Source: Bacteroidales bacterium (GTDB taxonomy: Bacteria > Bacteroidota > Bacteroidia > Bacteroidales > Muribaculaceae). From it: 15,635 nucleotides of DNA. Position 1 is the first letter of the stretch; each line of letters starts with the position of its first letter. The notes beneath the pieces were generated by a model. That model did no database searches, had not been told where the DNA came from, and saw nothing but the letters and a program-made list of their open reading frames with translations. The stretch spans positions 1 through 15,635 of the forward strand of contig SFNM01000042.1 of assembly GCA_004552725.1 (NCBI GenBank), given 5' to 3'. Positions 1 to 6,868 of this stretch are shown one piece after another. Made by a program: the position numbers and the translations under genes.

Positions 1-97
1 AGATAAGTGAAAAATCTGACATGGCAAAATCCTGGGTAACTTTTTGTTGCTCAGGCACTTATAAATAATGTTAAACTATAGTGTTGCGGAATTAAGG

Positions 98-127
98 TTT
101 ATATTTCGGGGAGAGTGGCTAACTTTA
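98..127 (+). promoter_or_regulatory. Possible promoter of the giant surface protein gene
   Basis: TAACTTTA at 120-127 matches 7 of 8 positions of the Bacteroidota -7 element TAnnTTTG. A TTTA at 98-101 lies 18 bases upstream, near where the -33 TTTG box would sit. This would give a leader of roughly 55 bases before the ATG at 186. The rest of 1-185 shows no gene. The match is imperfect, so this is tentative. Confidence 0.35.
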
Positions 128-185
128 CACACTATTTGTACCCATACTGTTTATAATAATACCAGACAAACCTCATTATTTAATT

Positions 186-3100
186 ATGAAATCGTTTATT
201 CGCGTGATTGCGGTGACTGTGCTCGCAATCTTGACTATTTGGCCGATGCGCGGCGCCGAGTCGTGGTCGGTGCCCGGTTCAACCCCTTCGCAAGTGTTCG
301 CAAGTGGTAGCGGTTCGTCCTCCGACCCATACATCATCAACACCGCTCAGCAATTGGCCAACTTTGCCTACATGGTTTATGAGTGCAAAGACTACTACGA
401 GGGCAAGTATATCGCCCTCGGCTGCGACATCGTGCTCAACTATAACGTCATGGCCAATCCATCATCGGCCAAGGCATGGATGCCCATCGGCAGCTATGGA
501 TGGTTCAAGGATGGCAAGTTCTTGGGCACGTTCGATGGCCGCGGCCACACCATCTCCGGCCTCTATATAAGCAAAAGCTCGAAATTCGATACCTACGTGG
601 GCCTGTTCGGCACCCTCAAAAGTAATGGCACGATCAAGAATCTCAACGTGAAGGATGCTGTGATTGACTTGAGCTCATCTACCGAAGACGGCCTCTATGT
701 AGGCGGTATCGTGGGTTACATTACCGACGACGCATCGGTGAGTGACTGCTCCTTCGAAGGCAATATCTACGGCAATAAAGCAACCACCTATCAAGGTGGT
801 ATCGTCGGGTTGCACAAAGGCATTAAAAATATCACCTCATGTCGCTTTAGCGGCAAGCTCGGCGCAAATCCCTCGGATAATGCCTATTGCCCCGTCTACG
901 TGGGCGGTATTGTCGGATATAGCACCGGTTCGGTCTACGACTGCTCCACCGCAGTCAATATCTGTGGCAGCCTAAATATTTCCGATGGCTACATAGGTGG
1001 TATTGGCGGTTGCGTCAATGCATATATCGTGAACTGCACAACCGCCGCCACCGATGCCAACGGTAATTCTTGCCTTATCAAAGGTATTAACTCCAAGACC
1101 GTGGGCGGTATAGCCGGTTGGGCAAGCGTATTGAGCCACTGCCGCAACTATGCCACTGTCCAGACCGACCACGCAAGCTTTTCTATGGGCGGCGTTGCCG
1201 GCAGTTGCTCCAAAGTGGAGTATACAGCCAACTTTGGCCGCGTGTATTGCGTAGATGAAGGCTATACTCGCTCTGTTGTAGATGTTTATATGGGCGGTGT
1301 AGTTGGCAGAGCATACATCGAGGTGAAGAACTGTGCCAATTACGGCGCGGTTGATGTGCCGGATATGCAGTGGAAGACTGACCACGGTGCCGACTACGTC
1401 TACACACACTGCGGCGGTATCGCCGGCGACAGTCCTGCAATTACCTGCAGTTTCAATGTGGGAACGGTGAAAGCCTCGTCGTTCAACTACCAAGGGAGCT
1501 GGACAAACCACAGTTTCGGCGTGTCGCGCAATCTTCCCGATAAAGATGATAGGGAAAACACCTATTTCCTCAATACCACCTCAGCCCAAGCTACAGCCTC
1601 GGGAGATTACAACATGAAAGCCGAATTGTTGTTCTTCCAAGGTGAAGTCTTCCAACAAACCTACGAAAGCATCTGGGGCATGAAGTGGGGTATCGACCCT
1701 GCCACCAAGCTGCCGCTGCCAATCAAGTGGGGCGGCGTCAGCCGTGAGTATGCCCTCCATGACATAGAAGGCGAAGGCACGGAGGCTAACCCCTTCATAA
1801 TCGATAGTGAAGAGAAGTTCCTTGCCATCAGTGACAATCTCAAATACGCCGAGGCGAATTTGGATGGAAAATACTATAAGCAAGTGTGCGACCTCGATTT
1901 CGAAAGCAAGGACTTTACCCCCATTGGAATGTATATCGATGAGGTAACAGGTAACTACTCCTTCGTCAGCTTCAAGGGCCATTACGATGGCGGCGGCTAC
2001 ACCGTGCGCAATATCAATTACACCTTCCCGGGCAACGGTTATGTAGGCGTATTTGCCAAACTTGAAGACGGCGGCTCGCTCAGCAACATCAACTTCTCGT
2101 GCGTAAACTTTGTTGTTAGTGATAACTGCACTGCCGGTATCGCTGTCGGCTCCTACAACACTACATGTGAGCCGGATACCGAAATTGAGGCCACAGGGCC
2201 TAAATACACCCCGCTTTCGGGAATTAATGTGCTGGCCTGCAGCATCGTGTCGCACGGCAAATCGCATGTGGGCGGCCTCGTGGGAAGTGTCTCCACCAAC
2301 GTGCATCTTGAAGGCAGAGATACACCATATACTATGAATACAGCAAATATCACTATCGATGGATGCACTGTGCAGAATACTTCGATTGAGGCATCTTACA
2401 TAGCCGGCGGTTTAGTTGGTTTGCAGAATTATACCCTCGTAAAGCGGTCGACGGCGATGTGCAACTTCAGCGTAAATGACACCCACTCCGGACCCTGCTA
2501 TATTGGTGGCCTTTTGGGCGCTAATTTTTGCTATGAAGCGGGTAGCGAAGAAATCTCTCGTGAAACAGTGGTTCACAACTGCGTGGCGCTACCTGCCATC
2601 GACTATGATTCGGTCGATAAAATGACCCAAAAGTGCTATATCGGCGGCTTTCTCGGCAACGCCGGCACTGATCCTTACTCTGAAATGACGATAAATAACT
2701 CTATGGCAGATCTCGCCGGCTATAATGGAAGCAATGAAAACGTGTTCGTCGGCTACTGCGTAGGCTACGATAACGAGGCTACTTATGAATTCTCATTTGC
2801 TGAATTCCCTGATGCAAAGTTGTGTGGCAATCTAAATAATGAGGAATTGAATATCATAGTAGACCCGGAATACAAAACGCTCGCCGACCTCGGTGGCTGG
2901 GATGCTTACTACCTCAACGGCAATAGCAATGAGGGCAATATGAAGTGGGGCTATTACTATCCCACCGCCACGCCCAATCCTTACGCTGTAACCTCGGCCA
3001 ACGGAAAGTATTCATATTACACGCTGAAAAACGCTTCGATGATTACCGCTCCGGATAAGTTGTATGTGGACTTCACTCTGCCCGCAGTGCCGCTTGACAA

Positions 3101-4559
3101 CAATGTGGTCACTGCTGCTGAGGGTACATCCATCAGCCAGATTCTCGTGGCTGCCAAGGCCAACTTGGTGTCGCAAAATGGTGTGGCCTCGCGACTGTAT
3201 CTCCACGACAAGATGGACTTCAAATACACCGGCTCGTTCCAGACTTACGCTGTGCATTTTGAGAACACCGATGAGGCAAAATGTCAGGTGCTGTGCTTGC
3301 CGTTTGAAGTGCGGCAAGAAATGTTGCCCGAAGGTTCGTTGATGCTGGCCATTGATGGTTACACCGCCTCTGCAGTCACCTCCAAGGTGATTACCACAGC
3401 TGCCGCCGGCACGCCGTTCATCCTCTACAATGCCAACGGCGTGGTCATCGACTATGACAGTTACGACGGCATCGTCACCGGTTCAACCACCGCCGACCCC
3501 TACCTCTCCGGTACGTTCGCAGCCACCACCGCGGCTGCCGGCGACTACGTGCTCAGCGCAGACGGCTCGAAGTTCGTCCGCCTCACCGCAAGCCAAAGCG
3601 TCGCCGCCTTCCGCGGCTACGTTCCCGCCGCCAAGTTCCCCGGTGCCGGCGACGAAGTGCCCTTCATCATCGAAGCCGACAAATTCGCCGACCTCACCAC
3701 CGCGGGTGCAGTGTACCAGCTCAACTTCACCCTCTACGGCGTGCGCGTTCACGACGGTGTGCTATATGCCACCACCGCCAAGCAAAGTGCCGACATCAGC
3801 AAACCCATCGAAGGTCTGCCCATGGAAGAGTTTGAAAGCAAATATTGGTACGACAACGACCAATTCGACTGGATTGCCATCCCCGACCTTGGCGAGGATT
3901 ACGTGGGCAAGGCCCTCTCCACCGGCTTTGTGGCACAGTACACCGGCGACCAACTCGCCAGCGCGGCCAACTACTCCATAGCCGGTGCCGCTCCCTCCAT
4001 CAACCTGAGCACCTACACCTCCGCCCACATCCTCCATGGCAACTACACCAACTACGCCGACGACGACTATCACGGCTTCTTCGTGGCGCCCAAGACCAAC
4101 GAAGTGGCGCGTTTCTACGGTTACGTCACCACCGAAATCGACGGCGTGCGCTACCTCACCCTCGAGAAAGAATGGTGCGGCCTGCTCAACGGCAAAGGCG
4201 TGGTGATTGAAGGCAACTCGGAGACTATGCCCGACCGCACCTACGGCTACCAAGCCTTCGAAGGCATCCTGGTGGCCGACGCTGCAGCCAATGGCGGTCG
4301 CAAGATTCTCTTCACCGAATACAAAGGCGAAGTGACCTCCGAACTCGACCCCGCCACCGCCACCGAGCGCATCTATTCGGTTGACGGCGCCGTGGTGATT
4401 GAAGCCTCCACCGCCGGCCTCGCCACCATCTACACCCCCGCCGGCGCGGTGGTAGCCCAACAGCCCGTCACCGCCGGCCACCAGGTAGTGGTGCCCCTCC
4501 CCGCCGGCCTCTACATCGCCACCCTCCCCACCACCGCCACCCGCGTAGTGGTGCACTAA
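186..4559 (+). CDS. Giant secreted GLUG-motif surface protein with T9SS-type C-terminal tail
   Basis: This 1457-residue protein is probably exported and attached to the cell surface or released; its ligand or partner is unknown. Residues 1-24 form a signal peptide (basic start, hydrophobic core, Ala-Glu after MRG). The body holds two related modules. Module A (about 41-440) opens with a DPYII / GKY / CDI / PIG / FDGRGHTI-type segment, followed by eight GGxxG motifs at 173, 204, 240, 271, 307, 335, 370 and 410. Module B (about 530-865) repeats the opening (NPFII, GKYY, CDL, PIG, YDGGGYTV) and has four more motifs at 696, 741, 774 and 820. Such GLUG repeats are known from bacterial surface and adhesin-like proteins and probably stack as a beta-helix. 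Residues about 945-1390 are less recognisable. Residues 1394-1457 resemble the type IX secretion type A sorting domain: short beta strands, TPAG, a PLPAGLYI-like turn and a final RVVVH. The last third of the gene is visibly richer in C-ending codons than the first. Family is fairly sure; function is inference. Confidence 0.85.
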   Translation: MKSFIRVIAVTVLAILTIWPMRGAESWSVPGSTPSQVFASGSGSSSDPYIINTAQQLANFAYMVYECKDYYEGKYIALGCDIVLNYNVMANPSSAKAWMPIGSYGWFKDGKFLGTFDGRGHTISGLYISKSSKFDTYVGLFGTLKSNGTIKNLNVKDAVIDLSSSTEDGLYVGGIVGYITDDASVSDCSFEGNIYGNKATTYQGGIVGLHKGIKNITSCRFSGKLGANPSDNAYCPVYVGGIVGYSTGSVYDCSTAVNICGSLNISDGYIGGIGGCVNAYIVNCTTAATDANGNSCLIKGINSKTVGGIAGWASVLSHCRNYATVQTDHASFSMGGVAGSCSKVEYTANFGRVYCVDEGYTRSVVDVYMGGVVGRAYIEVKNCANYGAVDVPDMQWKTDHGADYVYTHCGGIAGDSPAITCSFNVGTVKASSFNYQGSWTNHSFGVSRNLPDKDDRENTYFLNTTSAQATASGDYNMKAELLFFQGEVFQQTYESIWGMKWGIDPATKLPLPIKWGGVSREYALHDIEGEGTEANPFIIDSEEKFLAISDNLKYAEANLDGKYYKQVCDLDFESKDFTPIGMYIDEVTGNYSFVSFKGHYDGGGYTVRNINYTFPGNGYVGVFAKLEDGGSLSNINFSCVNFVVSDNCTAGIAVGSYNTTCEPDTEIEATGPKYTPLSGINVLACSIVSHGKSHVGGLVGSVSTNVHLEGRDTPYTMNTANITIDGCTVQNTSIEASYIAGGLVGLQNYTLVKRSTAMCNFSVNDTHSGPCYIGGLLGANFCYEAGSEEISRETVVHNCVALPAIDYDSVDKMTQKCYIGGFLGNAGTDPYSEMTINNSMADLAGYNGSNENVFVGYCVGYDNEATYEFSFAEFPDAKLCGNLNNEELNIIVDPEYKTLADLGGWDAYYLNGNSNEGNMKWGYYYPTATPNPYAVTSANGKYSYYTLKNASMITAPDKLYVDFTLPAVPLDNNVVTAAEGTSISQILVAAKANLVSQNGVASRLYLHDKMDFKYTGSFQTYAVHFENTDEAKCQVLCLPFEVRQEMLPEGSLMLAIDGYTASAVTSKVITTAAAGTPFILYNANGVVIDYDSYDGIVTGSTTADPYLSGTFAATTAAAGDYVLSADGSKFVRLTASQSVAAFRGYVPAAKFPGAGDEVPFIIEADKFADLTTAGAVYQLNFTLYGVRVHDGVLYATTAKQSADISKPIEGLPMEEFESKYWYDNDQFDWIAIPDLGEDYVGKALSTGFVAQYTGDQLASAANYSIAGAAPSINLSTYTSAHILHGNYTNYADDDYHGFFVAPKTNEVARFYGYVTTEIDGVRYLTLEKEWCGLLNGKGVVIEGNSETMPDRTYGYQAFEGILVADAAANGGRKILFTEYKGEVTSELDPATATERIYSVDGAVVIEASTAGLATIYTPAGAVVAQQPVTAGHQVVVPLPAGLYIATLPTTATRVVVH

Positions 4560-4594
4560 CCTATTATCACCGGATTAGACATTTGCAACGTAAA

Positions 4595-4640
4595 AGCGTA
4601 GACGTAGAACGTATTTTCGGGTACGTTCTACATCTATGTT
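4595..4640. repeat. Long imperfect inverted repeat (hairpin)
   Basis: Bases 4595-4613 pair with 4622-4640 across an 8-base loop (4614-4621). The inner 10 pairs (GTAGAACGTA / TACGTTCTAC) are perfect. The outer part has one mismatch (4603/4632) and two G-T pairs, giving about 18 paired positions. It lies 35 bases after the stop of the giant surface gene. No run of T follows it, so it is not a classic terminator. It could act as an mRNA 3'-end stabiliser or be a dispersed palindromic repeat element. Confidence 0.6.
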
Positions 4641-4670
4641 CTTCGTTGAAAAAATTCGTTTCTACATTTT

Positions 4671-4691
4671 AGTCGCTATAGTGGCTTTTTT
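4671..4691 (+). terminator. Probable intrinsic terminator after the giant surface protein gene
   Basis: A short stem AGTCGC / GTGGCT (two G-U pairs) with a TATA loop is followed directly by six T residues at 4686-4691. The position fits termination of the upstream gene before the separate promoter of the DUF4160 gene. The stem is weak, so confidence is moderate. Confidence 0.45.
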
Positions 4692-4701
4692 GTTGATAAT
4701 T

Positions 4702-4733
4702 TTTCGATTTATGAAGAAAAAACTGTAACTTTG
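4702..4733 (+). promoter_or_regulatory. Promoter of the DUF4160-DUF2442 pair
   Basis: TAACTTTG at 4726-4733 is an exact match to the Bacteroidota -7 element TAnnTTTG. A TTTCG at 4702-4706 sits 19 bases upstream, an imperfect -33 box. Transcription would begin near 4737-4740, giving a leader of only about 8-11 bases before the ATG at 4748. Confidence 0.65.
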
Positions 4734-4747
4734 CAAAAAACATAAGT

Positions 4748-5005
4748 ATGCCACAAATCAGTCTTTTCTATGGAATCATTATCCTGATGAATTTTGCAGA
4801 CCATGCACCTGCGCAATTTCATGCGTGGTATGGCGACTATAAAGTCATCATTAGCATTAAGGATGGAATCATTAAAGGTGAAATGCCTGCTAGAGCATTG
4901 AAAATGATTCTTGAATGGTTGGAATTACATCGCGATGAGTTGCTAACTAACTGGGATAAAGCCCAAAAAGGTGAACCATTGGATAAGATTGAGCCTCTTA
5001 AATGA
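4748..5005 (+). CDS. DUF4160 family protein
   Basis: This small 85-residue protein is of the DUF4160 family and its biochemical role is not established. The MPQISLFYGIII start, the DHAPAQFHAWYG segment at residues 18-29, the GEMPARAL-type segment and the ending NWDKAQKG-PL-KIEPL are characteristic as I recall the family. The usual motif reads roughly DHxPPHFHA; here the middle His is Gln23, while His19 and His25 remain. The ATG at 4748 is preferred over the in-frame ATG at 4790 because family members keep the MPxIS start. The gene is 8 bases upstream of a DUF2442 gene and shares its promoter. DUF4160 and DUF2442 genes often sit side by side and have been regarded as possible toxin-antitoxin-like modules, but I know of no proof. 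Base composition is visibly A+T-richer than the flanking genes, which may indicate transfer. Confidence 0.85.
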   Translation: MPQISLFYGIIILMNFADHAPAQFHAWYGDYKVIISIKDGIIKGEMPARALKMILEWLELHRDELLTNWDKAQKGEPLDKIEPLK

Positions 5006-5013
5006 GTTGAAAA

Positions 5014-5247
5014 ATGTTTACGGAAGTGATACGCGCAGAATATGTTGACGGTTACCGCATTCATTTGTGGTTTAACAATGATGTCAACAAGGTTGTCGAC
5101 TTGAGATCGTCGCTCAACGGGGTTGTGTTTGAGCCGCTGAAAGACTTGGACTATTTCAAGCGATTTGCTGTGAGATACAACACTGTGGAATGGGACAATG
5201 GAGCAGACTTCGCTCCGGAATATCTGTTGGCATTACCTGAGGCTTAG
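5014..5247 (+). CDS. DUF2442 family protein
   Basis: This 77-residue protein is of the DUF2442 family. It shows the usual pattern of a first strand with a YRI-LWF-N-V segment, then DLR-SL-G-VFEPLKD, YFKRF-V-YNTVEW-NG-DFAPEYL (residues about 49-72) and a short end. Members are small alpha-beta proteins, commonly encoded next to DUF4160 proteins and often proposed as the antitoxin-like or partner subunit. No catalytic residues are apparent. It follows the DUF4160 gene after 8 bases, so the two are almost certainly co-transcribed. The stop codon lies in the loop of a small hairpin that may end transcription. Family assignment is confident; any antitoxin role is inference from gene pairing. Confidence 0.85.
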   Translation: MFTEVIRAEYVDGYRIHLWFNNDVNKVVDLRSSLNGVVFEPLKDLDYFKRFAVRYNTVEWDNGADFAPEYLLALPEA

Positions 5248-5257
5248 AGCCTTTATT
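5240..5257 (+). terminator. Possible terminator overlapping the DUF2442 stop codon
   Basis: AGGCT at 5240-5244 pairs with AGCCT at 5248-5252 around the stop codon TAG as a three-base loop, and TTATT follows. It sits between converging genes. The stem is only five pairs and the T run is interrupted, so this is tentative. The remaining bases to 5342 show only an 8-bp direct repeat GTAAAAAT (5276-5283, 5286-5293). Confidence 0.35.
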
Positions 5258-5342
5258 ACACCTATTATTTACTTGGTAAAAATCTGTAAAAATTCTTGAT
5301 TTACAAATATTTAGTGGAAAAATTCCGCGAGTTGACGAAAAT

Positions 5343-6797
5343 TCATTCCTCGTGTTGGCGGAAGAGGCGCAGGTAGGAGTCTTCGGCTACGAGGGTGTAT
5401 TGGGTGAGCTTTTGTTGCATCAGTGGATAGTTGGAAGTGGAGGATATGAGAATCCACTGTGGGTTATTGTGGCGGAGATATTCATCAACCTCAGCGCGGA
5501 TTGCAGGATCTACGGCCATGAGTTGGGTAGTGAGATGAGTGAAACGCATCGGCGGTACGGTTTGCATGAGTGTATATAATGCACATTCACCTACACCTGT
5601 GTCGAATAGCATTACATCATCGCGCTGATTGGTTGGAATATAATCTGCCCAACATTGCATACCATTATAGGAACCGTCAATGTATTCGAAAGATGGCGGC
5701 TGTATTTTCCAAAGCGATGTTATTTCGGCTCGTTTAAGGTAGCAAGAAGGTAAGAGTAGTGCCACGCAGATAACTGAGAGGAGATGCTTATGCAGATTTA
5801 ATATCATCGCACCTCCTACGGCAACCATTGGAGTGAGCAGGGCATAGTAGTGATAGTACGTGGCTTGATTTAGGTGAATCAGACAAAATAGGATGGTAGC
5901 AGGAATAATCACCACCGCAAAACGGGTGTGATTCTTCCGGTCGTAGATAAACGAACACGCGAGAGGAATGATAGCCGGAAGCATCAACATCAAATTATGA
6001 ACAGGCCAATAATCACCGCTTACTGCCGACCACATTTGCGCATAGAGGATGTTGTAAGTGAACACGCAGTTGAAGGCCTCGCCCAGCGCGTCGTGGCAGT
6101 AGAAATACACGGCCATGGGGGCGATGGCCGCTACAGTTCCGGCGATGAAGCACAATGTAGCTATTCCTAAAGCTTTGAATTGCTTTTGGTATAGCAGCAA
6201 CCCGCTGAAGCCCAGCACGATGGCGGCGAACACCAGTGAGTTGGTGGGTCGCATCAGCGTTACCACTCCGAAACACAAGCCGTAGACATACACCTCGCGT
6301 CCGATTTGCAGGTCGGTCGGCTCTGACAGTCGGCGCATTGCCAACCACAGCGATAGCAGAATCGGTGCCATACTCCAATCTTCGGTGAGATTTCCACGTT
6401 CAAACATAAGTAAGAAGTGTAAGAGGAATACGGCCAATGCGCAAAGACGAAGACTAACTTTGTTGAGAATTACACCGGTAATTTGCCAAACTAACTCAAT
6501 AATTAGTGTGAAATTAATTATTACTAATACAAATATTCCCCATCGGCCTCCTCCGAGCCATGAGCCAATAGCCTGAATTAGATAGAGATATGGACCTTTG
6601 TTGTCAAACACATCAACGTATGGCAACGCCCCGCGCAACCAGCAATCGCTCACCATACGATACACAGCGCTATCCCACCCATCAAATGGAAAAAGCGGTG
6701 AGACTGACTGCGCCATCAACGCGCAAATTGCTATTGCACTCACAAACCATAGCAACCATCGCCAACGGATGTCGTTAAATATAAAATTTGTCTTCAT
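5343..6797 (-). CDS. GT-C type membrane glycosyltransferase-like protein
   Basis: This 484-residue integral inner-membrane protein probably transfers sugar from a polyprenyl-phosphate donor, as in the GT39/PMT-like GT-C superfamily; donor and acceptor are unknown. About 11 hydrophobic segments are visible, the first at residues 13-31. The first outer loop has the features expected of these enzymes: an acidic FDGWDSAVY segment (Asp39, Asp42), then a GALPYVDVFDNKGP segment at 56-69, which is typical of Bacteroidota members. FERGNLTEDW follows at about 133-142. The C-terminal 100 or so residues (after a PSCYLKRAE segment) are soluble and probably periplasmic. The start at 6797 is needed for the first membrane segment; the next Met is at residue 29. 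The gene stands alone, converging with the DUF4160-DUF2442 pair and diverging from the dehydrogenase-ribD pair, so context gives no pathway. Family is fairly sure, exact activity is not. Confidence 0.75.
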   Translation of the reverse strand: MKTNFIFNDIRWRWLLWFVSAIAICALMAQSVSPLFPFDGWDSAVYRMVSDCWLRGALPYVDVFDNKGPYLYLIQAIGSWLGGGRWGIFVLVIINFTLIIELVWQITGVILNKVSLRLCALAVFLLHFLLMFERGNLTEDWSMAPILLSLWLAMRRLSEPTDLQIGREVYVYGLCFGVVTLMRPTNSLVFAAIVLGFSGLLLYQKQFKALGIATLCFIAGTVAAIAPMAVYFYCHDALGEAFNCVFTYNILYAQMWSAVSGDYWPVHNLMLMLPAIIPLACSFIYDRKNHTRFAVVIIPATILFCLIHLNQATYYHYYALLTPMVAVGGAMILNLHKHLLSVICVALLLPSCYLKRAEITSLWKIQPPSFEYIDGSYNGMQCWADYIPTNQRDDVMLFDTGVGECALYTLMQTVPPMRFTHLTTQLMAVDPAIRAEVDEYLRHNNPQWILISSTSNYPLMQQKLTQYTLVAEDSYLRLFRQHEE

Positions 6798-6801
6798 ACT
6801 G

Positions 6802-6809
6802 CAAAGTTA
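6802..6809 (-). promoter_or_regulatory. Promoter -7 element of the GT-C gene, implying a nearly leaderless mRNA
   Basis: On the minus strand this reads TAACTTTG, an exact TAnnTTTG match. Only four bases separate it from the ATG at 6797, so the predicted start of transcription falls at or within a base or two of the start codon. No clear TTTG -33 box is visible about 19-21 bases upstream. Confidence 0.55.
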
Positions 6810-6843
6810 CGGTTTTTTGGTGGGATTGTTTGGAAAAAATTGC

Positions 6844-6851
6844 TATATTTG
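6844..6851 (+). promoter_or_regulatory. Promoter -7 element of the dehydrogenase-ribD unit
   Basis: TATATTTG is an exact TAnnTTTG match. It predicts transcription from about 6855 and a leader of roughly 14 bases before the ATG at 6869. T-rich TTTTTTGG at 6813-6820 and TTTG at 6829-6832 lie upstream, but neither is at ideal -33 spacing. The element lies downstream of the in-frame ATG at 6788, which rules against that start. Confidence 0.6.
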
Positions 6852-6868
6852 CAGAAAAATTTTTGGAT

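Noticed and set aside
1..185. An 80-codon open frame starting at 68 and overlapping the giant gene
   Set aside because: It runs into the well-supported surface-protein gene in another frame and has no recognisable features; the leader is better read as promoter DNA.
972..1511. 179-codon minus-strand open frame, and similar ones at 1581-2306 and 12080-12748
   Set aside because: All lie wholly inside well-supported genes (the GLUG protein and bamA), with no promoter or domain of their own.
3430..3981. 183-codon plus-strand open frame rich in Pro, Ser and Thr
   Set aside because: It overlaps the giant gene in another frame in its C-rich part; composition is an artefact of repeated acc/gcc codons.
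3762..4556. 264-codon open frame on the minus strand, Gly/His/Val-rich, inside the giant surface gene
   Set aside because: It mirrors the C-rich third positions of the plus-strand gene, has no recognisable domain, and its low-complexity composition is typical of a shadow frame.
5276..5293. Direct repeat GTAAAAAT twice, two bases apart
   Set aside because: Short and in an A+T-rich gap between converging genes; no sign of a mobile-element end or iteron array.
6788..6868. Upstream in-frame start for the dehydrogenase adding 27 residues
   Set aside because: The extension overlaps the first codons of the divergent gene, precedes the -7 promoter element at 6844-6851 and has no family match.
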